From assembly GCA_900765525.1 (NCBI GenBank), contig CAAFRY010000197.1:1-16598 (forward strand): a DNA stretch of 16,598 nt, written 5' to 3'. A program made the translations under genes and the position numbers. Below are positions 1 to 7,663 of this stretch, in pieces. Origin of the DNA: an uncultured Blautia sp. GTDB taxonomy: Bacteria > Bacillota > Clostridia > Lachnospirales > Lachnospiraceae. Under the pieces are notes generated by a model. It ran no database searches and was not told the DNA's origin. It was given only the letters and a program-made list of their open reading frames with translations. Within the stretch, counting starts at the first letter, position 1. Each line of letters starts with the position of its first letter.

Positions 1-194
1 GGGTTGATAGCTGTAACGAGAATCAGTTTTCCGTTGGGAGCATCGGATTCCTTGAGTAAATTATAGTCAATTTTTGCTTTGTACTTTCCGTACTGCTCCA
101 GATACTTGTCGTCAATCCCTGCTTTCTCTGCAATCTTTGTGATTGGCTCCATAGTACATTCCTGTGCGATTTCGATGTCTGATTTGAATCCCAT
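1..194 (-). CDS. fhs: Formate--tetrahydrofolate ligase, N-terminal part (cut by window edge)
   Basis: The first 64 codons of a minus-strand gene that runs off the left edge. The translation opens [20 protein letters not shown] and continues to KLILVTAIN, which matches the well-conserved start of formate-tetrahydrofolate ligase. This cytoplasmic enzyme makes 10-formyl-THF from formate, THF and ATP, feeding purine synthesis and, in acetogens, the methyl branch of the Wood-Ljungdahl pathway. The ATG at 192-194 is chosen because AAGGAGG lies 9 bases upstream. An in-frame ATG three codons earlier directly abuts that Shine-Dalgarno sequence and is unlikely to be used. A ZTP riboswitch and terminator lie in the leader, which fits the enzyme: ZMP and ZTP accumulate when 10-formyl-THF is short. 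Catalytic parts are outside the window. Confidence 0.93.
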   Translation of the reverse strand, partial: MGFKSDIEIAQECTMEPITKIAEKAGIDDKYLEQYGKYKAKIDYNLLKESDAPNGKLILVTAIN

Positions 195-258
195 AGTAAA
201 CATCCTCCTTAAAAAATAATGATTTTCCTCGCCCTTTTCCCAACACAATCCTACGGTT

Positions 259-296
259 GAAAAAAGGGCAACATTTGTTATCTCCAAATGTTGCCC
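259..296 (-). terminator. Intrinsic terminator of the ZTP riboswitch
   Basis: On the minus strand GGGCAACATTTG (296-285) pairs perfectly with CAAATGTTGCCC (277-266) around a 7-base loop, followed by six Ts (265-260). The 5' arm begins with the conserved GGGCA of the riboswitch core. Terminator formation and ligand-bound aptamer folding should therefore be mutually exclusive, giving transcriptional control of fhs. Confidence 0.9.
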
Positions 297-372
297 AGAC
301 GGTCGGCTTTACTTATCATTCTGACTCCACTGTGGTACTCCACACTTACCCGTCAGGAATCAGAACCCTTGT
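289..372 (-). promoter_or_regulatory. ZTP/ZMP riboswitch (pfl motif) controlling fhs
   Basis: The minus-strand leader of fhs carries the signature of the pfl RNA. A first hairpin has TTCTGA (365-360) pairing with TCAGAA (324-319), and TGTGG/CCACA pairs inside it. After a linker comes GCCGACCGTCTGGGCA (307-292), the highly conserved 3' element of this class. This class is known to sense ZMP/ZTP (AICAR nucleotides) and to sit before folate one-carbon and purine genes such as fhs and purH. The gene downstream agrees. The aptamer's last bases are shared with the terminator stem, which implies an ON switch. Boundaries are approximate. Confidence 0.9.
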
Positions 373-410
373 TTCCAGGTGATTTTGATTTTTGCCTCAC
401 CTATGGGTAT

Positions 411-439
411 AATCTACCACAAATTTATTTTGTTGTCAA
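411..439 (-). promoter_or_regulatory. Sigma-A type promoter for riboswitch-fhs
   Basis: On the minus strand a perfect TTGACA -35 (439-434) is followed after 17 bases by TAGATT (416-411), a 4/6 match to the -10 consensus. It lies about 40 bases upstream of the first riboswitch helix, as expected for its transcript. Confidence 0.7.
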
Positions 440-640
440 TGCATCTTGATAAAGTTTGTGATTTTTTTACCAATTTTTATTGTATTTATTGCTAAAATAA
501 TGAAGAGTATTTTTATCCATTTATACAAATTTTACAATAATTTTACTTATCCCTGCACAAGCTGTCTATTCCAGAGGAAACATTAGAAACTTCAACGAAA
601 TTTCCTATGCTGATTAGGGTGTCAAAAGATATCTCTAATT
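440..640. other. AT-rich intergenic stretch without a gene
   Basis: About 200 AT-rich bases lie between the fhs promoter and the fructokinase stop codon. No coding frame is convincing. The only structure seen is a weak 8-bp hairpin at 586-604 (minus strand GAAATTTC-GTT-GAAGTTTC, one G-U pair) without a T tract. It might serve as a poor terminator for the fructokinase transcript. Confidence 0.5.
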
Positions 641-1606
641 CTATGAAGCAATAAATGCCTCTACCTCTTCTTCCGCCGGCATAACTCTCAATGCTCCCTT
701 CTTTGTGGTAATCAAAGAAGAGGCGCCGTTGGCAAAACGCAGCATTTCTTTTAAGTTCTCTTCTGTAAGGCCCTGGATTCCATGCTCCAGTACATAATTC
801 AGAGCGCAGGCCCCGAAGGTATCTCCGGCTCCTGTTGTCTCAATGGTATTTTCCTGTAAGAAAGGAGCCTGGAATACTTCCTTTCCCTCATGGAAAGCAA
901 TGCTTCCCTCCTTGCCCATAGTCACATTCATCAGCTTGATATTAGGATTTTCGGAAAGAAGGATATGGGCTCCCTCCTTCACGTCTTTTGTCCCTGTCAT
1001 AAACTCCAATTCTTCCTCGGAAATTTTCAGTAAATCACATTTAGATAATCCGTAGGCAATCTGTTCCTTAGCTTCTTCCATACTGCTCCACAGAGGGGGG
1101 CGAAGGTTAGGGTCAAAGGAAATCAGAAGCCCTGCCTCCCTGGCTATATCAATAGCCTTATAGGTGGCCTTTCTCACGCCCTCATGGGTCATGGACAGGG
1201 TACCGTAATGGAAGGCTCTGGCAGACTGAATATACTCTGACTCAATCTGGCTCTCCTTCAGCATCATATCAGCTCCCGGGTTTCTGTAAAAGGCAAAGTC
1301 CCTGTCTCCGTCTTCAAAGGTATGTACAAAAGCCAGGGTAGTGTGAACCTCCGGGTCCTGGTATAAATGTCCTGTGTCAATATCCAGCTCCTCCAGGGTT
1401 TTCTTCAGGGATACGCCAAACTGGTCCTTTCCCACTACCCCAAGGAAGGAAGTCTTTTTCCCCAACTTATTCAGCATAGCCAGCACATTGCAGGGAGCGC
1501 CTCCCGGGTTTGCCTCAAAAATGGGATTTCCCTGTCCGCTTACTCCGTTTTCTGTAAAGTCAATCAGCAGCTCTCCAAGAGCAATTACATCAAATTTTTT
1601 ATCCAT
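641..1606 (-). CDS. scrK: Fructokinase, PfkB family
   Basis: A 321-residue PfkB/ribokinase-family sugar kinase, a normal full length. It most resembles bacterial fructokinases, which make fructose 6-phosphate from fructose and ATP in the cytoplasm. Visible motifs are the N-terminal substrate signature NPGGAPCN (33-40), a lid region with TFEDGDRDFAFYRNPGAD (96-113), and the C-terminal signature TTGAGDTFGA (257-266), where D262 is the expected catalytic base and GAGD forms the anion hole. The ATG at 1604-1606 is preferred: AAGGAG ends 9 bases upstream, while an in-frame TTG at 1613-1615 directly abuts that Shine-Dalgarno. It has its own strong promoter and no sugar-transport or sucrase gene beside it, so the true sugar could be another ketose. 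Confidence 0.88.
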   Translation of the reverse strand: MDKKFDVIALGELLIDFTENGVSGQGNPIFEANPGGAPCNVLAMLNKLGKKTSFLGVVGKDQFGVSLKKTLEELDIDTGHLYQDPEVHTTLAFVHTFEDGDRDFAFYRNPGADMMLKESQIESEYIQSARAFHYGTLSMTHEGVRKATYKAIDIAREAGLLISFDPNLRPPLWSSMEEAKEQIAYGLSKCDLLKISEEELEFMTGTKDVKEGAHILLSENPNIKLMNVTMGKEGSIAFHEGKEVFQAPFLQENTIETTGAGDTFGACALNYVLEHGIQGLTEENLKEMLRFANGASSLITTKKGALRVMPAEEEVEAFIAS

Positions 1607-1639
1607 TTCCGCCAACTCCTTCTAGGTTTTTCTAATGGA

Positions 1640-1668
1640 ATTATAATTTTTTTCCCCGGATTATGCAA
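1640..1668 (-). promoter_or_regulatory. Promoter for the fructokinase gene
   Basis: On the minus strand TTGCAT (1668-1663), a 17-base spacer and a perfect TATAAT (1645-1640). It lies about 34 bases upstream of the chosen start codon, so the fructokinase is probably transcribed separately from the kdpE operon upstream. Confidence 0.75.
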
Positions 1669-1723
1669 GTCTTCCATCCTATGTTCCTGGATTTTTTCCA
1701 CTGATTCTTAAATTCTCAAACTT

Positions 1724-2425
1724 TCAATCCCTTTTCAGCATCCTGTAGCCAATTCCGATATGGGTCTGGATATAAGCAGGCTCTGAAGGATTTTCCTCTA
1801 TCTTCTTCCGCAGGGTGGCCATAAACACCCTAAGAGAAGGCACATCGCTTTGCAGTACGTTTCCCCAAACCTGGTTAAGGATAAAATTATGGGTCAGCAC
1901 TCTGCCTACATTCTTTGCCAGAAGACACAGCAGCTTATATTCTATGGGCGTCAGATGAATCTCTTCGTCCCGGATATACACACAGCAGGACCCATAGTCG
2001 ATTTTTAAGTCTCCGTTGAGAAAGATTGGGCTGTCCTTCTCTCCCGGATTTCCCTGGTACATGCTCCTCCTCAGGCTGACCCTGACTCTGGCTAAAAGCT
2101 CTTCCACACTAAAGGGCTTGGTGAGATAGTCGTCTGCTCCCTGGTCCAGGGCGTTTACCTTGTCGCTGTCCTCACTTCTGGCGCTCACCACGATAATAGG
2201 TACATTGGACCAGGTGCGCACCTTCTTAATCAGCTCTACTCCATCCATATCCGGCAATCCTAAGTCTAAAATAATCAAATCCGGCTGGTGAGATGCTGCC
2301 TCTGTTATGGCCTGGGTTCCGTTCTTAGCCATATGGTAGCGGTAATCCCGCATTTCCAGAGTAGCGGCAATAAGATTTCTCACCGCCTTATCGTCTTCCA
2401 CAATAAGAATCAAAGGTTTATTCAT
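1724..2425 (-). CDS. kdpE: KdpE-like response regulator (OmpR/PhoB family)
   Basis: A 233-residue two-component response regulator of normal length. The receiver domain (about 4-120) has the acidic pair E10-D11-D12, phospho-acceptor D54 in LILDLGLPDMDG, switch S81 in VVSAR and K103 in YLTKPF. A C-terminal winged helix of OmpR/PhoB type follows (about 135-232; LTPIEYKLLCLL and RVFMATLRKKI are diagnostic). The overall sequence is KdpE-like. The ATG at 2423-2425 has AGGAGGT 8 bases upstream and overlaps the sensor-kinase gene by 8 bases, so the two should be translationally coupled. No kdpFABC genes are visible. The likely target is potassium transport, possibly the ktrBA genes of the same operon; this is inference. 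Confidence 0.9.
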   Translation of the reverse strand: MNKPLILIVEDDKAVRNLIAATLEMRDYRYHMAKNGTQAITEAASHQPDLIILDLGLPDMDGVELIKKVRTWSNVPIIVVSARSEDSDKVNALDQGADDYLTKPFSVEELLARVRVSLRRSMYQGNPGEKDSPIFLNGDLKIDYGSCCVYIRDEEIHLTPIEYKLLCLLAKNVGRVLTHNFILNQVWGNVLQSDVPSLRVFMATLRKKIEENPSEPAYIQTHIGIGYRMLKRD

Positions 2426-4034
2426 GGATTACTACCTCCTGCGCAGGTAATGTAAAATAAAAGATACTGCCTCTGGGGGTATTATCCCGCACTCCGATTT
2501 CCCCGCCGTGAGCCAGAATAATAGCCTTACAAAGAGCCAGCCCCAGGCCTAAGCCCCTCCTGCTGTCCCCCTTCTGATTATTTGCTGTATAAAACATATC
2601 AAACAGCCTTTCTTTGTCCTTATCTTCCACTCCGTTTCCGTTATCACTAATTTCCGTCTTCACAAAGCCGTCCTCTTTGAAAATCTTTATACGGATACAG
2701 GAATCCTCCGGCGTGTATTTTAAAGCATTGTCAATCATATTGATGAATACCTGGACAATCAGACGGGCATCTACCTTTACCAACAGAATATCATCCTCCT
2801 GATAGACTTCTATTTTATGCCCTTTCTTCTTTCTGTCCATATGATGTACAGCCTCATTCACCACGTCCTCCATCAGTTCTGTCTGCAGCCCAAGCTGCAT
2901 ATTTCCGTTTTCCAGTCTCGTCACCGACAATAGGTTTTCTACCAGGTTAATCAACCACATAGCATCTTCATATATATCCTCATATATCTTCCGTCTCTGC
3001 CCGGCCTCCATAAAGTCTCCGTTATGCATAAGAACCGAAGCATTGCCGGAAATTCCAGCCAGAGGTGTTCTCAGGTCATGGGAAATAGTCCTGAGCAGGT
3101 TTGCCCGAAGCCTTTCCTGTCTCACATTCATCTCTACCTCCTGCTTTTCTCTGTCCAGGAGCTGTTTTTCCAAAGCTTGGGCACATTCCCGCAGCATGGC
3201 GACCAGGATACTTTGTTCGAATTCCTGCAGGTCCTCTCCGTTCATCACAATACCCGCCACGCCATAAGCTCTCTCCCTGCCTCCGGCTGCCATGTAAAGA
3301 CATCCTGTCTCAGACACTTCCTTCTTTTCTCCTGCTTGTCTTTTCTTCCCACAACCATACCAGGCTTCTGCCTGTGGATTCTCCTCGTATACCCGCCTTG
3401 CTGCCTCCTGCTCTCCCTTTCCCAGATAAGGTCCCATATCCTGCTGTTCCTGAGGAAATACCCGGGGAATCCATTTTCCTTCTTCCTCAGGCCCATAGAA
3501 AATAATTGACCTGCCCAGAAGCTTCCGCATCTGTCCCGCTGTCTCCGCTATAATCTCCTGCTCTCCCCGGGCCTGCTGCAGCTTCCGGCTGGTTTCCAGA
3601 AGGATTTCCGTGCGATAGGCCCGTTCTGTAGCCTCACGGGCCTGAGTTTTCACCCGGTCCGTCAATGTGGAAATCAAAAAAGCCACAAAGAACATAATCA
3701 AAAAGGTCAGCCAGTAGCCAGGCTCATCTACCTTCAAAGAAAATTTAGGGGAAATAAAGAAAAAATTAAAAGCCGCCACACTTACAAGAGAATTGGCCAA
3801 GCTGTAAAATCTGCCCTCTGTCCACATAGCAGTCAGCACAACGCCTAAAATATACAGCAGGATAATATTTACCTCATAGATACCCCTGTCATAGATAATT
3901 TCTCCAAGAAAAGTAGCCGCCCCCAAGACAGCTGCGGTTTTCAACGTATTCATTACAGAAAGCCTACTTCCTGGCTTCCCATGCCCCGGTCCGGTTTTGG
4001 AATTATTTATTTTCTTCTTTATCATTCTTTTCAC
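2418..4034 (-). CDS. kdpD: KdpD-like sensor histidine kinase lacking the N-terminal KdpD/Usp region
   Basis: A 538-residue membrane histidine kinase. After a basic N-terminus come about four hydrophobic segments (about 31-49, 53-70, 76-94, 108-124), the DUF4118 membrane block typical of KdpD. Next is a GAF-like linker (about 140-290), then HisKA with phospho-acceptor H319 in RTISHDLRTPL and a HATPase domain with N-box NMIDNALKYTP (432-442), DNGNGV (464-469) and GLGLGLA (494-500). Classical KdpD is about 900 residues with an N-terminal KdpD domain and a Usp domain; both are absent here. The GTG at 4032-4034 overlaps the ktrA stop by 2 bases and has AAGG upstream; an ATG at 4023-4025 is an alternative start. 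It is coupled to kdpE downstream and probably senses potassium or osmotic state. Confidence 0.9.
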   Translation of the reverse strand: MKRMIKKKINNSKTGPGHGKPGSRLSVMNTLKTAAVLGAATFLGEIIYDRGIYEVNIILLYILGVVLTAMWTEGRFYSLANSLVSVAAFNFFFISPKFSLKVDEPGYWLTFLIMFFVAFLISTLTDRVKTQAREATERAYRTEILLETSRKLQQARGEQEIIAETAGQMRKLLGRSIIFYGPEEEGKWIPRVFPQEQQDMGPYLGKGEQEAARRVYEENPQAEAWYGCGKKRQAGEKKEVSETGCLYMAAGGRERAYGVAGIVMNGEDLQEFEQSILVAMLRECAQALEKQLLDREKQEVEMNVRQERLRANLLRTISHDLRTPLAGISGNASVLMHNGDFMEAGQRRKIYEDIYEDAMWLINLVENLLSVTRLENGNMQLGLQTELMEDVVNEAVHHMDRKKKGHKIEVYQEDDILLVKVDARLIVQVFINMIDNALKYTPEDSCIRIKIFKEDGFVKTEISDNGNGVEDKDKERLFDMFYTANNQKGDSRRGLGLGLALCKAIILAHGGEIGVRDNTPRGSIFYFTLPAQEVVIHE

Positions 4035-4681
4035 TTGGCCTTGGCCACTGCCCGCACATCCTTAAACAGGCCCATAACAATCAGGGTTTCAATGCCCCGG
4101 AAAACGTAATCCGCCCTTGGAAGAGGATTCATCTCCCCTGCCTCCTTGGTAGCCAGGATACTGATATGATATCGCTTCCTCACATCCTGCTCTACAATAG
4201 ATTTTCCTACCCAAGAAGGAGGAACCGGAATCTCATAGATAGCATAATCTCCTGTTAATTCAATATAGTCAAATATATTGTCGTTTCCATACTTCACCGC
4301 AAGACGCTGGGCCATTTCCTTTTCCGGATAAACCACCCGGTCAGCTCCATTACGGAGAAGAAACTTGGCGTGTACATCACGATTGGCCCGGGCCAGCACA
4401 AAGGGCGCTCCGCTGTCCTTCAAAAGCGCTGTAGTCTCCAGAGAACTCTGGAAATTGTCTCCAATAGCCACCACACATAAGTCAAAATTTCCCACCCCAA
4501 GAGATTCCACAAAATGTTCGTTCGTGGCGTCCCCTATCTGGGCGTCTGTCACCATGTCCATAGCGTCATTGACTCTTTCTTCATTTATGTCAACCGCCAT
4601 CACCTCATTTCCTTCTTCCATAAGCTTTTGCGCCATATGGCGGCCAAAACGACCTAAACCAATCAGCAGAACTGATTTCAT
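4031..4681 (-). CDS. ktrA: KtrA/TrkA-type RCK regulatory subunit of potassium transporter
   Basis: A 216-residue cytoplasmic subunit with one RCK module, the length typical of KtrA rather than the doubled TrkA of proteobacteria. The N-terminal Rossmann fold shows GLGRFG (8-13) and acidic D31 after the second strand, the nucleotide-binding signature (ATP/ADP or NAD). An RCK_C domain follows after about residue 135. It should gate the adjacent KtrB channel. The ATG at 4679-4681 is preferred because AAGGAGG lies 6 bases upstream; a longer form from 4699 would start on the ktrB stop codon. The gene sits 14 bases after ktrB and its stop overlaps the sensor-kinase start, so the four genes look like one operon. 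Confidence 0.92.
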   Translation of the reverse strand: MKSVLLIGLGRFGRHMAQKLMEEGNEVMAVDINEERVNDAMDMVTDAQIGDATNEHFVESLGVGNFDLCVVAIGDNFQSSLETTALLKDSGAPFVLARANRDVHAKFLLRNGADRVVYPEKEMAQRLAVKYGNDNIFDYIELTGDYAIYEIPVPPSWVGKSIVEQDVRKRYHISILATKEAGEMNPLPRADYVFRGIETLIVMGLFKDVRAVAKAK

Positions 4682-4695
4682 ACTCTTCCTCCTTG

Positions 4696-6033
4696 TCATC
4701 CTATAGATACTTTTTCGCTGGGCAGCTTGGATGGTATACTGCTTATCCTGCTGCTGAAGGCCAGAAGCAGCGTAATTCCGCCTACCCTTCCGATATACAT
4801 CAATACAATTAAAATCACCTGAGAGACAGCTCCCAGCTCCGGTGTAATTCCCAGACTCAATCCCACTGTCCCAATAGCAGAAACCACCTCAAACATGGCC
4901 TCTCTTATGCCTATATTTTCCATTGCCGAGATAACCATTGCCGCCAAAATACTCAGCGTACCATACAAGGTTGCAATGCAGCCTGCATGACGTATGGTCT
5001 CAGCCTCTACTCGTCTGTGAAACAGCTCCACATCTTTTCTCTTTCTGAATTCCGTCCAGATAGTCAAAAACATAATCACCATGGTGGTGGTCTTCACTCC
5101 CCCTGCAGTGGAACCAGGGGCCCCGCCCACAAACATCAAACAGATTATCAGCAGCTGGCTGCTCTGGGTCAGACTGTTCAGGTCCATGGTATTAAAGCCG
5201 GCTGTTCTGGGGGTAACAGACTGGAAAAAGGAACACAGAAGCTGCTGGCCCAGTGTCTTACCTTCCATAGATGGCTTGCCAAATTCAAAAAGGAAAAACA
5301 GCAACATTCCTGCCAGAATCAGACCAAAGGCAGCAGCCAGCACAATTTTTGTATGGAGACGGTAACTTTTAAAGCGCCACTTCCATTTCTTTATATCTGC
5401 CCAAACCAGAAAGCCAAGTCCTCCGATGATAATCAAGGCGGCAATGGTCAGATTTACCAGATAGCTGTCTGCCGCAGTCACCAGAGAAGAACTGGGCTGG
5501 AAATACCCCATCAAATCAATGCCGGCATTGCAAAAGGCCGACACAGAATGAAACAATGAGAAATAAATTCCTTTTCCTGCTCCCAGACGTGGCACAAAGT
5601 AAAAAGCCAGAAGAACTGCCCCCAAACCTTCAAAAAGCAATGTTCCTGACAATACAAATTTTGACATCCGGACAATGCCTCCAACCTGAGGAGCAGCCAC
5701 AGATTCCTGCATAAGCAGCCTCTGGGAAAGCCCTATTTTTTTCTTTGTGAAGGTAAGGGCCGAAATGGCAATTGTCATAAAGCCGATTCCGCCAATCTGT
5801 ATCAGCGCCAATATCACACACTGTCCGAATGTGGTCCAGTATGTATATGTGTCATAAACCACCAGTCCTGTAACACAGGTGGCCGACGTAGCAGTAAAAC
5901 ACGCATCCAGAAAAGGTGCGGCTATACCGGATTTATTGGAGATGGGCAGCATGAGAAGCAGAGTCCCTATGGTAATAACCAACAGATAGCCGACCGCAAT
6001 TATTTTTGTAGTTGTCCATTTATGTTTCTTCAT
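4696..6033 (-). CDS. ktrB: KtrB/TrkH-type potassium transporter membrane subunit
   Basis: A 445-residue polytopic membrane protein of the TrkH/KtrB superfamily, with four repeated M1-P-M2 units around a potassium selectivity filter. The four pore loops are recognisable as TSATCVTGLVVYDT, SVSAFCNAGIDLMG, SVTPRTAGFNTMD and AIGTVGLSLGIT, each with the conserved filter glycine. The third membrane segment carries GGAPGSTAGGVKTTT, the region that forms the intramembrane gating loop. The start is uncertain: ATG at 6031-6033 gives the usual KtrB length, while an in-frame GTG at 6052-6054 adds seven residues; neither has a strong Shine-Dalgarno. Its partner KtrA follows immediately. No convincing promoter was found upstream, although TAGAAT at about -60 is a possible -10. 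Confidence 0.92.
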   Translation of the reverse strand: MKKHKWTTTKIIAVGYLLVITIGTLLLMLPISNKSGIAAPFLDACFTATSATCVTGLVVYDTYTYWTTFGQCVILALIQIGGIGFMTIAISALTFTKKKIGLSQRLLMQESVAAPQVGGIVRMSKFVLSGTLLFEGLGAVLLAFYFVPRLGAGKGIYFSLFHSVSAFCNAGIDLMGYFQPSSSLVTAADSYLVNLTIAALIIIGGLGFLVWADIKKWKWRFKSYRLHTKIVLAAAFGLILAGMLLFFLFEFGKPSMEGKTLGQQLLCSFFQSVTPRTAGFNTMDLNSLTQSSQLLIICLMFVGGAPGSTAGGVKTTTMVIMFLTIWTEFRKRKDVELFHRRVEAETIRHAGCIATLYGTLSILAAMVISAMENIGIREAMFEVVSAIGTVGLSLGITPELGAVSQVILIVLMYIGRVGGITLLLAFSSRISSIPSKLPSEKVSIG

Positions 6034-6191
6034 TTTAAACACCAGTATATCCACCTATATTTTTCATGTAATTCAGTACTCTATGCTTTTAGCCGCTTTA
6101 TTTTCGCACACTATCATTCTAGTTGTTTTCAAATAAATATTGTATAAAGAACCCCGGGCCAGGCATAAAGAAAGCATTAAGATATTTAGGA

Positions 6192-6214
6192 AGACCCGGC
6201 AGCACACCGGGTCT
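6192..6214 (-). terminator. Hairpin after the AI-2E-family gene, probable terminator
   Basis: A perfect 8-bp GC-rich stem AGACCCGG/CCGGGTCT (6192-6199 with 6207-6214) has a 7-base loop and starts 12 bases past the stop codon at 6227. The following minus-strand bases (TCCTAAATATC) make only a poor T tract, so termination may be weak. It separates this gene from the potassium operon. Confidence 0.6.
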
Positions 6215-6226
6215 ATTCTTACCATC

Positions 6227-7351
6227 CTATTCTTCTTTGTACATCCATTTAAGAAAATCGTTTAAGGCCTCTTTCAATCCATTGATAGCTCCGTCAAATA
6301 CCCCTGCCTTATAAAAATTAATGGTAATAGCTCCGATAGGTACCGCCAGTATCATACCCAGCACCCCGCTGAGCCGGTAACCCACATACATAAAGACCAA
6401 CGTCACCAAAGGATTGATACCAATAGAATCTCCAACCAGTTTAGGTTCTATGACTCTTCTGACCAACTGTGTCACCAGATACAGGATAACCAGCCCCACT
6501 GCATACCTTAAATCTCTGGAAAGCAGCTTAAATACAGCCCAGGGAATCAGCACCGTACCAGTGCCGAAAATAGGAAGCATGTCCAAAAAAGCCACCAGCA
6601 GAGCTACAAAAGCCCCAAAAGGCACATGCAAAACCAACATACCCACAAAAAGAATCACCCATATAATCACCATAATTTTAAGCTGGGCTTTAAAATATCC
6701 GCCGAAAACCTTTTTCAGACTGTCTGTAAACATACGCCATTTCTGTTGGATAATCTGAGGGGTATTGGCCCGTCCGAATTCCAGAATCCGGTCCCGGTCT
6801 GCAATGAAAAAATAAGCGGACAAAATACTGAAAATAATGGAGATTAAAATTCCCGGAATGTTCTTAGCCAGGCTGCTGGCTTTGTCCACAGTAAAATGGC
6901 TGAGTCTGCTGACCGCTTCTCCCGTAATGCTGCCAATGTCCTCCTGAGCCTCTGCAATACTGTCCTGTACATTCTGCGGCAGCTCATTGATAAAGGATTC
7001 CAGATTCTTTCCCACATTCCGGAAATCCTGGCTAATATCCTGGTAAAGAACCGGAGCCTGCTCTATCAGGTCCCCGGTTTCCCGGGCCAGCCTTACGCCC
7101 AGGAAATAAATTCCCGTTATAACTCCTGCCAATACTGCAATAATCAACAGCATAGAAGTATGCTTCCTGGCCACCTTCAGCCTCCGCTCCAAAATCCGCA
7201 TCAATGGATTGGCTATAAGGGCAATAACCCAGCCAATGACAAAGGGCATAAAAAATTTTAAGAACTGAATTCCCAGGACCACGCAAAGAATCACTATAGC
7301 CAGGGTTATAATAAACACTGCAATACTTTTTCCGTACTTCTTCCACTTCAT
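6227..7351 (-). CDS. AI-2E family (YtvI-like) membrane protein
   Basis: A 374-residue integral membrane protein of the AI-2E/PerM/DUF20 superfamily. There are hydrophobic hairpins near 11-35, 36-50 and 65-85, a soluble amphipathic stretch (about 90-160), then a C-terminal bundle. The bundle carries the family motifs FLDMLPIFGTG (255-265) and EPKLVGDSIGINPLVTL (302-318). Length and layout resemble the Firmicutes sporulation protein YtvI, but other family members act in quorum-signal export or ion transport, so the function is left open. The ATG at 7349-7351 has AGGAG 7 bases upstream. It appears to be a single-gene unit flanked by hairpins on both sides. Confidence 0.85.
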   Translation of the reverse strand: MKWKKYGKSIAVFIITLAIVILCVVLGIQFLKFFMPFVIGWVIALIANPLMRILERRLKVARKHTSMLLIIAVLAGVITGIYFLGVRLARETGDLIEQAPVLYQDISQDFRNVGKNLESFINELPQNVQDSIAEAQEDIGSITGEAVSRLSHFTVDKASSLAKNIPGILISIIFSILSAYFFIADRDRILEFGRANTPQIIQQKWRMFTDSLKKVFGGYFKAQLKIMVIIWVILFVGMLVLHVPFGAFVALLVAFLDMLPIFGTGTVLIPWAVFKLLSRDLRYAVGLVILYLVTQLVRRVIEPKLVGDSIGINPLVTLVFMYVGYRLSGVLGMILAVPIGAITINFYKAGVFDGAINGLKEALNDFLKWMYKEE

Positions 7352-7444
7352 GAGAAAACTCCTGCTATTCTTTCTATTAGGGGTTGCGCATTAAACATAT
7401 ATTTAGAAAGATATATACATTTTATGCGAATTTATCCAGTATAG

Positions 7445-7466
7445 CTTTGAGACCTTAGGCTCAAAG
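7445..7466. repeat. Small inverted repeat between the NUDIX terminator and the AI-2E gene
   Basis: CTTTGAG (7445-7451) and CTCAAAG (7460-7466) form a perfect 7-bp stem with an 8-base loop on either strand. It follows the NUDIX-side terminator in the direction of transcription and has no T tract. It could be a leader hairpin or operator for the AI-2E-family gene; the role is unknown. Confidence 0.4.
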
Positions 7467-7471
7467 CGACG

Positions 7472-7515
7472 AGACAAAAGGCGGAGCTGCCGCATGAAAA
7501 CGTCAGTTCCGCCTT
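7472..7515 (-). terminator. Intrinsic terminator of the ribU-NUDIX operon
   Basis: On the minus strand AAGGCGGAACTG (7515-7504) pairs with CAGCTCCGCCTT (7489-7478) over 12 bp with one G-U pair and a 14-base loop, then TTGTCTC. The paired tail gives a short TTTT run. It lies about 130 bases beyond the NUDIX stop codon. Confidence 0.75.
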
Positions 7516-7570
7516 ACATTCGACTTCAGTCATAAGTATAACACAATTTCCTTCTGAGAAGTCTAATCCT

Positions 7571-7663
7571 ATGTAATTTTTTATAATTCTTTCAGAAAGG
7601 TAATTATGGTCCTTCCTCCTGAACGCAGAGTAAAATGTAACTTTTTATAATTCTTTCAGAAAG
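7571..7663. repeat. 29-bp direct repeat duplicating the 3' end of the NUDIX gene
   Basis: 7571-7599 and 7635-7663 agree at 28 of 29 positions (T against C at the seventh base). The shared core includes TTATAATTCTTTCAGAAAG. The second copy contains the stop codon and last five codons of the NUDIX gene; the first lies 64 bases away in non-coding DNA. It looks like a local duplication or the scar of a rearrangement. The core includes the small palindrome CTTTC-T-GAAAG. Confidence 0.85.

Noticed and set aside
4987..5559. Plus-strand open frame of 190 codons
   Set aside because: It is antisense to the ktrB pore region and has no recognisable domain or ribosome-binding site.
7571..7663. CRISPR-like repeat
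   Set aside because: There are only two copies with one spacer, one copy lies within a coding region, and no cas genes are present.
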